Below are positions 13,481 through 23,700 of a DNA stretch of 64,000 nucleotides, in pieces; the first letter of the stretch is position 1; each line of letters begins with the position of its first letter. The stretch comes from Lytechinus pictus (lineage: Eukaryota > Echinodermata > Echinoidea > Temnopleuroida > Toxopneustidae): positions 19,237,701 to 19,301,700 of the forward strand of contig NC_087252.1 in the NCBI RefSeq assembly GCF_037042905.1, written 5' to 3'. The notes under the pieces are model-generated. The model saw only the letters and a program-made list of their open reading frames with translations, was not told the DNA's origin and did not search any database. The translations under genes and the position numbers were made by a program.

Positions 13481-14050
13481 GTATGCAGGGCCCGCTGGAT
13501 GACGAGCAAATACCTGAAGTGACTAACTTGGGTAAATATGAGATATCATTATCATTACTAATATTGTTTTTATTTTAGTATATGAACTGCAGTTATCACA
13601 TATGACAAAACATCAGATCAATTGCCAAAGAGAAGATCATAAGTGACTCTGTATAAATCTGCCATAAAAATACCAACAATTAACAGACAATCGTGTATGG
13701 CCCATCAGATATCACAGGGCTGTATATTTACATTATAAGGTAGGCAAAATGAGAATAAAATGAATGAGTTTAGAAAAAAAAGTGATTTCTGCTACCAAAA
13801 CTGGAAATGAGATTCAATATGTGATACACTATGTGTACTACTGGTTCAATTAAAATGAAATTGCAAGGAAACTAAAGTTATACCGAGGTTTTTTACCTGA
13901 CTGCTAAGAAAGCACGAATGCCTGTGAACAAGCAACCAGGGGACCAATAAACTGTTAAGGGGCATTGCATGAACATCTGACCAACTGAAAATCTATTTGG
14001 GGTTCCAAAATCATACCGTGCCATTAATTTCAAATTTGTGATTTATTGCT

Positions 14051-14525
14051 GGGCCCTGTCTCACAAAGAGTTGTGATTGATCCGATCAATCACAACTATG
14101 TAAATCCAGCAACATCAACATCTATTATGCATGTTTGTTCCAAATATTTTCTAACTACGATGTATATTCATACATTCATTGTTTTCTTGAAAATTCAGTG
14201 TGCTTCTCTTTGTTCTTAAAGGACATTGTTCAAATTTCTTGTAGAATATATTATGACAATGATGGATTTCCATAGAATTGAGGTTGATCGGATCAATCAT
14301 AACTCTATGGAAATCCATCAGTGTCATAATATTTTCTACAGTAAATTTGCACAATGTACTTTGTTAACAAAGAGAAGCATACAGAATTTTCAAATGAATG
14401 AATGAATATACATCATATCTAGAAAATATTTTGAATGGACATGCATTTTTAGATGTATGATCTTGCTGGCTTTCCATAGTTGTGAAAGATCGGATCAATC
14501 GCAACTCTTTTAAGACGGGACCCTG
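14051..14525. mobile_element. 475-bp palindromic MITE
   Basis: The left arm, from GGGCCCTGTCTCACAAAG, is complementary to the right arm ending TTAAGACGGGACCC. Both ends and the centre contain a short palindrome such as GTGATTGATCCGATCAATCAC. No coding capacity. Confidence 0.8.
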
Positions 14526-15430
14526 AACTACTTCTTACAACAGAAATTCGCAATTGATTGCAAACATTTTCTTGCACCCCTCAAAGGTGGTACTCTAATC
14601 TGAAGGAATGAGACATAGTAAAGTTCTCACAATAATTTGGATATCCCCAATTTTCATTCCATTCTGTCATACAATGACGGTTGCCATACTAACAATACTT
14701 CTTAATTCTTGTTCTTGGCCAATAAAAATAAAGGATTCGATGTATTTGCCACTGAATATCAACTTGTCCATGATAACAACTTTTATGAAATCAGGCCCTG
14801 GGACCAGTAACAAAGGTTCACAATCAAGCAAATGTAAATGACCAATCAAGATCATCGTTACATGTGCCCTTTGTTCAAAACACTGACAAGGACCCAATGA
14901 GAGGGGTTCTTTCATACTTGCAATTTATTCAAACCTTTTATGTTACAGGTCCCTGGTCATCTTTCTACCACATCCAATCAATGAGAGTTGTTTGAAATAC
15001 ACATAAATCTTGCGACAGGCTTCTAAGTATTCTGGTACTTCACAAATTCGACTAAATAATGCAGATACCATGACAACCAGATTGATTCACATAAATTTAA
15101 GAAAAAAGAAAATATGGAAGAGCAAATTATAAGTAAGCAATTGTGGTATGTTACTTTTAACAATCTCTAATCTACTTCTGCAGCTCTTCTGCAGAAATCA
15201 GGGTTCCCGCCGCAATTATGGCATTTTTTTGTTTACACATTTTGTAGCGGATCACCATTTTATTTATTTGCATTGCCACAAAACTAAAACTAACTCACGG
15301 AAGGGATAATTTTATATAATTTTCTTGATTTAATAACACTCTTCCCTGTCCTGACTTCTGTGTTGTTTCACTAAGGGCATATCTTCCCATGATCACTTGT
15401 ATTGAGAAGATGAACACCAGAACTAGTTTC
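14526..15430. other. Non-coding, no clear element
   Basis: Ordinary AT-rich sequence. Two overlapping short frames on opposite strands at 14608-14915 have no signature. Confidence 0.4.
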
Positions 15431-15432
15431 GT

Positions 15433-15945
15433 ACTACATAAAGATTAGTTTCAACCCAAATTTGCTATAGACCAATCGAGTTGCAGGATACCAATAGCTT
15501 TTAAAACTTACAATTGAAAACATACTTTATGAAGCAATCCATAAAGATTAGTTTCAACCCATATTTGCTATAGACCAATTGAAATGCAGTACATCAGTAG
15601 CTCTTAAAACTTACAATTGAAAACATGCTTTAGGAAGCAATCATAAAGATTAGTTTCAACCCAAATTTGCTAAAGACCAATTGAAATGCAGTATATCAGT
15701 AGCTCTCAAAACTTACAAATGAAAACATGTTTTATGAAGCATTCGCAAAGCTTAGTTTCAACCCAAATTTGCTAAAGACCAATTGAAATGCAGTATATCA
15801 GTAGCTCTCAAAACTTACAATTGAAAACATGCTTTATGAAGCATTCGTAAAGCTTAGTTTCAACCCAGAATTTGCTATAGACCAATCAAATTGAAGGATT
15901 TCAGAAGCTTTTATAACTTACAATGGAAAACATGTATTTAACTTC
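15433..15945. repeat. 102-bp tandem array, five units
   Basis: AAAG.TTAGTTTCAACCCAAAT recurs at 15440, 15543, 15645, 15747 and 15849. Units share AGACCAATTGAAATGCAGTA, an AGTAGCT.T.AAAACTTACAA block and ATGCTTTATGAAGCA. The CCAAT...TTTCAGTAGCT...TTATGAAGC order matches the 21.7-kb MITE. Confidence 0.85.
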
Positions 15946-17800
15946 ATGCAATGTGGCCATGAAGAAATAACAATCCATACAACCAAATATTCTTGTCTTC
16001 ATCCCATCTCCTTTCAAAAGAAAATTGAAAAATAAATACCGCTGAATAAAACCCACAATTGCAGTACAGCCGGGAACCCAAAACCAATAGCCATATCAAA
16101 ATACTTGCAGAGCTGGCAAAGTTATAAATTCAAGAATTGGACAAGGCCATTCTCCGTTACTTCATTAAAATGCTTTGTATCAAAATCATCAAGAAAATGT
16201 CCAAACTTTGCTACACAATATCATAAATTTTACACAATCACGTATGTGCACAAGTAATTGCAATCTAGCATCTGATTCCATACATATTAGATACATGTAC
16301 AAAATTTCAATAACTTAAATTTCCTTATACATCAAAATTACAATGAAGAGTATGCATTGTCAACTACAAAAAAATGAATAGTATTCTACTGTTAGAATAT
16401 GAGAGAAAATGGATGATGTATATATACATAATTTACAAACCTATGCCATGAAATATCAATGTGTACATGTAGATGTATATAAAAAGAAATTGTTTCATGT
16501 AAATTCTAACACACACGCACATCCCGTAATGATATGCGTTAGGTGTTATGTGATGTACAAGTATAAGTGACAACAGGTATATAGATAGAAATGAATGTGC
16601 ATTATATCTGTAATGTGTGTCTTAATAATGGCCTTGTAAGGTACACAAAATATCACAAACTTAAAATACAATGTTTGTCTAACTAACATACTAGTATTTT
16701 TATACACTTGGAACACTCACTTGGCCTCTGGTATAGAGAAGAAAACGGTTGTCCAATAATTACTAAACATTTGTACAGCAATAACTTACAATAACAATTA
16801 ATTATAAGATAATAAATGCCAATGATTAATTCATTGATACGCCGTTTCAGAGACAATCAAATCAATTTGTATAAATTAGAGGTATCGAGTTGGTTAATAT
16901 CTTACATTATCCTCTTCCATAAAGACAATTACAATCCATTTCCATTAATCTCATGCATTCTTTGCCATCAATTCTGGATTTCTATCTCAAAGATCTAAAC
17001 AAAAATTAACCACAATCTCTCTTATGTGACAAAAACATATCTTTCCATTAGAACACTTCACATCATCAAGCACCAGAATGCAAGCACAAGGGGAGTTTCA
17101 CAAGCAGCTAAAATCAATCCCAAGATGCTCTTGACCAATCAAATCAAATCAAACTGATTTTTATCTCTTAACACCGATTTTAGCGATTTCAGACCGGGCA
17201 AAGCAAGAGGATATCACCGACTTACAGATCTTAAAGAAGTTTTACGTAAGCATCAAACAACTTAATGTCAAAACCTGAAATGACTGGCTAAGAGTTGACT
17301 TAGTTGACATTATTTCAACTTTAAGATAAAAAAAATCCAGAGTTATGTCACTTACTTGCACCTTTTAGTCTTTAATACATCCCTTTTCCTTTGAAAATTA
17401 AACAAATAGAACCACATCTCATTTCATCACAAATTAAAAAGCAATGTTCTCAGACATCATAAGTACCAGTTTCAGTTTTCTTTATGTAGAGTTTACCCAG
17501 AGCGCTTTCACACAAAGCATTGTAATACATGGAGACAAAGATGCAGTGTGAAATGGTTACTAATTTCTGAGTAAAGGGTATTCCCGATACAATCCTATGC
17601 TCCCATCAATAAATGCCTCCTGACTATCCTAATAAGAACAGGAGCTCGTAACACAAAGCTTAGCGGTGAATTGCAAATATGAAAGAAGAACACTTCTGAT
17701 TGGTTCCTGGTCAATATTTTGAACCAAATGCGCGTGTAACATTGATCTTGATTGGTCAGTAGATTTAGCGATTGATCGCTAATCTTTGGGTTACGGAGCC
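15946..17800. other. Non-coding, AT-rich; possible 3' UTR or flank of the zinc-finger gene
   Basis: No open frame above 60 codons with any signature. Contains ordinary AT-rich text and a TGTGAAAT-like MITE scar near 17540. I see no distinct element. Confidence 0.35.
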
Positions 17801-17803
17801 CCT

Positions 17804-18018
17804 GGGGGGTGTTTCACAAAGATTTAAGTATGACTTAGAGTCACACTTAAATGTCCAGTTGCATGCTGAATAAAAGGCATCACTGCTTTGGTCAAAAATC
17901 ATACTAAGAGTACACGAGTAACTGCGTATTAATCAATATGAGTGCACGTAAAATAATCATGCGCACGTCAGCACTAAGCATGACTTAAGTCATAGTTAGC
18001 TCTTTGTGAAACACCCTC
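17804..18018. mobile_element. Palindromic MITE (GGTGTTTCACAAAG termini)
   Basis: Ends GGGGGTGTTTCACAAAG and CTCTTTGTGAAACACCC are inverted, with inner arms AAGTATGACTTAGAGT / ATGACTTAAGTCATAG. Lies about 0.8 kb past the stop of the zinc-finger gene. Confidence 0.75.
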
Positions 18019-18154
18019 CTGAAGTATATCCTGTGTATAATATATTTAAAAAATACCATTTAAAATATGGCCAACCTTCTCTACTCCATACAATGTATCT
18101 TCTCTGAGTTGGTTTAAACTCTTCATTCAAAGCTTGACTAGATTTTTTCCAGGG

Positions 18155-18680
18155 CTTGTTATAATTGATCCGATCCCTCGCAACTATGGAAAGCCAGCAA
18201 TACCAACATCTAGGATGCATGGTTGTTCATAGTGCTCTCTCAAAAGGATTTATATTCAAATCAGTATGCACCTCTTTGTTTTCAAAGAAGTGATGTGTGA
18301 ATTTCCTATATGAAGAACTATGACATTGATGGATTTCTACATTTGCAATTGCTCAGATCAATAACCACTCTTTGCATAAGACATGGCCAGATCAAAAATC
18401 AACAACTTAGGGGCATAATGCACTCATTACTGCAGGATGAATTTTACAAACCATGGAACTCTTTAATGAGCACCTTGACTTTCCAAAGAGTGTATATTTC
18501 CTATATAAAGAATTAACATTAATGGATTTCTGCATTTGAGATTGATCAGATCAATAACAATTATTTTTTACACAGGGTCCACATCAAATATTAACAACTT
18601 AGGGGCATTATGCTGTCATTACTGCAGGATGAATCTCTCAAACCATGAAACAATTTCATAAGAACCATGACTCCATATAT
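18155..18680. repeat. Diverged palindromic-MITE copy with a 192-bp tandem duplication
   Basis: TAATTGATCCGATCCCTCGCA and GAAAGCCAGCAA match the 14-kb palindrome family. The block with AACAACTTAGGGGCATaATG and CATTACTGCAGGATGAAT occurs at 18401 and again at 18593. Likely in the zinc-finger gene's 3' UTR. Confidence 0.6.
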
Positions 18681-18835
18681 GAAATCTATGACGTCACGAA
18701 TATCAACACAACACTGGTTGGCGAACCCTTAAATCAACCATCACCAAGTACATTGCAATACATCCTTCACAAGTTCCTGAATGTCCGTTCACTCTCTTGA
18801 CGGTGCTAGAAGAAAATATCCCTGCCATTGGATAT

Positions 18836-20736
18836 CTATTTCTTTTTCTTGCTGCTGGGTGCATCTCCACTCAAAGACTTCCTCTTCTTGGAACCAGATG
18901 AGCTTGATTTTGGTGTTGCACTTGATGCTGCTTCTCCTTTTCCAGCTTTGTCCTCATCGACCTCTACCTTCTTTCGTTTGAGTTTCCTCTTCTCTCTGTT
19001 GACATCATTCTGGTTCATACGCTTGACCCTGACCTCTAGTCGGGCAAGGTGTGATATAGCTTGGTAGGCATCCTCCAGGTCGTTCATGCCGACCATTGCA
19101 CTGCTTCCATCGTCCAGCTGTAGCTTGAAGTAAACGCAAGCATCCTCGTCCACCTCGATCTCCTCAGGCACTGCAGCGATGTCCACAGGAGTTGCTGCTT
19201 GGCTACGAGCCTCTGTCTCGTACGCCTTGATCTTGTCTTCAATCTCCTTGATAACATGGACCTTCTTGGTTAGGGTGAGCTTAGGATCACAGATGTCTTG
19301 GCACAAAGGAACAATCTCAGTCATGCTGATGGGGTCGATGCTCCTCGCGGTCAGCCGGAACTGGATGTATTTGATGCGCTTGGCAAGGCTCTGCAAGAAC
19401 TGGTCGATCGCTCTGGCATCTTGACTCGCTCCATCTGCAGCACTGGCCTGTTGACTCTTGTTGTCATTGAGGTCTGTTTCCTGGTTGAAAAGCTTCATAG
19501 CTTCCTTGGCCTCTGTCTTTAGGATGGAATCTACCTCCCTCGACAGATCCTCCTTGTCCTCCATGGTCGTTGATGCCTGAACAATCTTCTCACACAGTGG
19601 GGTGATCTTCTTGCAAAGCGCTTCCGGTAGGAACTTGCTGGTCTGCAGCTGCTTGAGGATGGCTATAGACTCCAAAATTCTTGTCAAGACAAACTCTTCC
19701 TCCATTGAGTTTCCAGCAGCAGCGGTCGACTGCCCATTCGCTGATGTCAGTTTACAGACTTTGATCAGTTCGTCCACCTTCGGATCGGTTTTAACACTTG
19801 CTGCTAGATTATTGACCTTGAGCAATGTAGGCAGAGGTTCTCCTTTCGTGGGGACATTGTTTGCTCCAGGTTGCTTGGGTTTGATGCTGATGAAGTTCTG
19901 ACTGATAAACTGGGCGATCTTCTCAGGGACAAATCCATTGCCCAGCTTAGTAATGGTTGGCTTAATAGTAGGTTTGGTGGCAGCAGCTTTGTTAACTGGA
20001 GAGAAGGTTGTTGTAGGATTATGGATAATTGTTTTAGACAATGTAGGATAAGCATAGGAATTGTTGTTCACAGCCAATGTGATGGGCTTCTGACGTACCT
20101 GCAGCGAAGGAATGTTTTGAACGGATGCCACAGCCGAAACAGCCCCTACAGAATAAGCCAGCTTCGGCACTGGCATCAATTGAACATTGCTATGAGGAAC
20201 AGAGAGTAGTACACCACCGCCCCCCTGCACACCACCACCTAAAAATCCATTACCTACGCCATTGAGACCACTAATAACGGTTCCTACAGCACCACCCGCT
20301 CCAATGCCACTGCCTAGTCGAATGACCCCCTTCCCAAGCGTGTTCCCGCCCAAATTTCCAGCAGCTTTGATCTGAACGGGTATGCCATTCAGTAGACTCA
20401 GCTGACCGCTGCTCAGGTTCAAATTAAAAAGCTTGTTACCACCGACAACTGGTGTTGCACCGCCACTGAGTTGAGCATTGAGGGTGCCACCATTGAGTGG
20501 TGTCTGAAATGTACCGCCATTTAATGGAGTGTGAATAGAACCTCCATTCAAGTGAGCCTGAAAGGTAGTACCATTGGTGGGTAGTTGGAAGGTGCCTCCA
20601 GTGAGCTGTGCATGCAAGGTACCATTGGTCAAGTTGTTGGCTGGCTCAGTCGGTGCTGTGGTGGTTCCCTCGGTGCTGCTCAGCTTGGAACCTTTCTGAG
20701 AAGCATCAGTGACAGATATCTGGCTCACTTTGGATT
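18836..20736 (-). CDS. Zinc-finger gene, last coding exon (residues 1181-1813)
   Basis: The acceptor CTTTTTTATTTAG ends at 20737. The exon begins AA, completing the split codon, and runs open to TAG at 18838-18836. There is no in-frame ATG near its 5' end (only a GTG at 20728), which supports joining it to the upstream exon rather than treating it as a separate gene. Content in order: Thr/Ser-rich start; about five imperfect LNGGTFxxxL-type repeats; a Gly-rich stretch; a hydrophobic/Pro segment; two helix-rich modules sharing I-x-PLC-x-x-I; an acidic segment followed by a VYFKLQLDDGS beta-like patch; and a Lys/Arg-rich tail. Confidence 0.82.
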
Positions 20737-23700
20737 CTAAATAAAAAAGATAATGAAAAAATTGAAAGTCGATAGTTTATTTTGTAGGCTTATTCATGGT
20801 TACTTTCACAGATGGAAATAAAAAAATTACCGGCATTGCAAATGGTGGCGAATGATGGCAAAATGATGATTAGAATGATGAAGGTGGTAGTGGAGATAAT
20901 AATCATGAATTCTTTTATGTTAATAAATGGATTATGATGATGACGATGATGATGATGTTGATGATAATTATAAAGACAACAACGATGATGATGTTGAAAA
21001 TGATAATGTTCATGGTATTGATAATGATGATAATAATGATGATGATGATGATAATGACGATGATGATAATGATGATGATAACGATGATGACAATGATGAT
21101 GACAATGATACAGATGATTAAGAGGGATAGAGTTTGAGATGAAGCATAGCTAAGCTCGATCCGATCCCCTAAAAAATGGGGTTCACAAATAAACTGAAAA
21201 GAATTAAATGAACTTTGCAAGAAAACAGTTCGGTCCATATTCACAAAGGTTACGTGGTTTCAATTGTACCATGGTACAAAACCATCTATAGACCATGCAG
21301 ATTTCTGGTAACATCGCGCACAATTTAGTGCCTTTCGCCAAAAGTGCACATTCTTTATTGGATTATAAAAGTGTATGTGATGAAATAAGCACAATTACGT
21401 ACACAAAATCTGCATAGTCCATGGTTTTAGATGGTACAAGTGAAACCACCTTTGTGTGCATTTAGCATTGAGCTGAAATGAAATACAGAATATCAAGTAT
21501 GGAAATACTGCTACTTTCTAAAGTGGGCACCAGCTATATCCATGTAATTAACATGAACTTTCAAAATACACCATGAACATGGATAAAATCATAATTTGAG
21601 GCAGTACCATAAGATGTTTTGTAACTGTCATCGACCACATTCTTTCATTGTGCACATAATAATAAATATACTGTGGACTGTGATGGTGTACTGGTGAGCC
21701 CGATAACATCATCCTGAGGAGCATTTCATGAAGAATTTTGCCAGTGATATTTATTGATTTATTTGCTCTCAGCCAATCAGATGCAAGGATTTCAGTAGCT
21801 TATAACTGACATCAATCTTCATGAAACGCTCCCCAAATTCAAAGTCAAATAAATAACATTAATATTTAGGCAACTATATTGCGCCATCTATCTAGAAATA
21901 ATCTATTCCGAGGCACAATATCATTATTACCTCAGCTTTAGCTCAAACAGCCTCCGAGCGCTCAGTGCATTTCAAGGAATTAATCCTGCTGGGTACCCAT
22001 TCACCTCACCTGGGTTGAGATCTGCACGATGTGGGTAAATTTCTTGCTGAAGGAAAACACGCCATGGCTGGGATTCGAACCCACGTCCCTAAGATTGAAA
22101 GACGAGAGTCGTAACCACTAGACCACCACGCCCCCACATAATCAAATTCACCTTATTCACAATTCATTAAAAACGTTGTATATATAACTCTAAAGTGACT
22201 CGAAACATACCAGAAAATGATGTGCTGTTTGGTGGGGAATTGAAACCTACCAGAGGAAGATGTGCTGTTTGGTGGATTCCCTCCCTCTGTAGGTCCATTC
22301 TGCATCCCATTCATGGCGGGTCCATTCCCTTCACCAGGAGGGGGTGATGCGCTGCCATTGACAAGGACCTCTTTCTTATCATCATCGTCACCATTTTCTG
22401 TCTTCCTCTTCTTCTTCTTTGGCTCATCATCCTCCTCTCCATTGCCCTCATCCTTCTTTGTCTCCCCATCCGTAGGTTTCTCCTTCTCCTCTTCCTTCAT
22501 CTCCTCCTCTTCTTCCTTCGACTCCTCTCCTTCATCCTGTTTCCCATCTTTGTCGTCTGCTGCCCTCTTGGCCAGAGATTGAAGAGTGGGTATTTCTGGT
22601 TTGCCGACTGAGGTAGATGATGCCTTTGAATAGAAAAAAATATGAAAAACTTAGAATAAACCAACAAAAATATGATAAAATCTGGAAAGAAATGGACGAT
22701 TATTGTAGCCCTTTCCATCAAAACCTTCAGTCTCAGAAAGACAGCTGGTGGTGGAAGTTGGTTGAGCACATTGCATGTAAACTATGCATAGTTTTAATAA
22801 GCATTTTGATTATTTTCAAATGTTAATAAATAAACATCAAATCCCTGTAAGAATCTGTGAAAGGAACTAGGCAAATACAAGCAATCTTACTCCTGGAATG
22901 AGATTCACATTGCACATTGTTTATAGTCCCTACTATAAGTTCTTGCATAAAAGTATTGGAATGTTCTGTAGCATGGTTGCTGATGATGAAGCAAATTACA
23001 CCTTTATTTTCCATCCCAAATCTTGCCAAATTTTTCCTGATTTTAATGTATTCCTCAAATAATAAGAATATTAGCAGTCCTCTATTAAAAAATCAAATCA
23101 AATCCTATTAAGACTATAAGTATTCAAATAAAATGCAATTTCAGTATTATCAGACGAGATCTACATAACGTGTAGATCATACAAAAATTCTTAATTATAA
23201 ATATTCCAAACATAAATTTGCCAAGTTCAGGTATGATATCACCTGTAAATGTAATTAACAAATTTTCATACAATATGATGATGGGCTTGATCTTGAAAAA
23301 TAAAATGATTTCATCTTTCCAACATGAAACAAGAAATTCCATAAAATTTTTGTTTCCTTTCAAACTGCAACCTGTGATATTTAGGAGAAGTGTAATGTGT
23401 TCTCACCTTGCTTGATTCTGCCTTGCTTTGATCACTAATTCCTGATGCATTGGTGCTAACGGGAGAGGGGAGTGAACGCTCCTTGGAGTCTGCTGAGACA
23501 ACAACTACATCTGGAACTGATTCATCTGATGTCCCAGGGACTTTGTTTCCAATGAGTTGAATCATGGGCTGACCTTCTGACGTTTGTTCAAGAGTACCAC
23601 CATTAGGAAGCAACACGTGTGAACCTGGGTTGACTGTCTGAGGATAGTCTTTCAACTTCAAAGGACGTGCACTTGCCGCAGCAGCTGCAGCAGCTTTGGC

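Noticed and set aside
18836-20728. The 630-codon frame as a separate gene starting at GTG
   Set aside because: No ATG at its start; a splice acceptor precedes it and the phase fits the upstream zinc-finger exons.
20915-21244. Poly-Ile/Asp/Met frames
   Set aside because: Translations of the GAT microsatellite in an intron.
22055-22137. True tRNA gene on the minus strand
   Set aside because: Box A and B are present but the acceptor stem does not pair, and the body matches another SINE copy at 60.6 kb.
23311-23406. The last 31 codons of the 1087-codon frame as coding
   Set aside because: They lie beyond a strong AAG|GTGAGA donor that joins in frame to the next exon.
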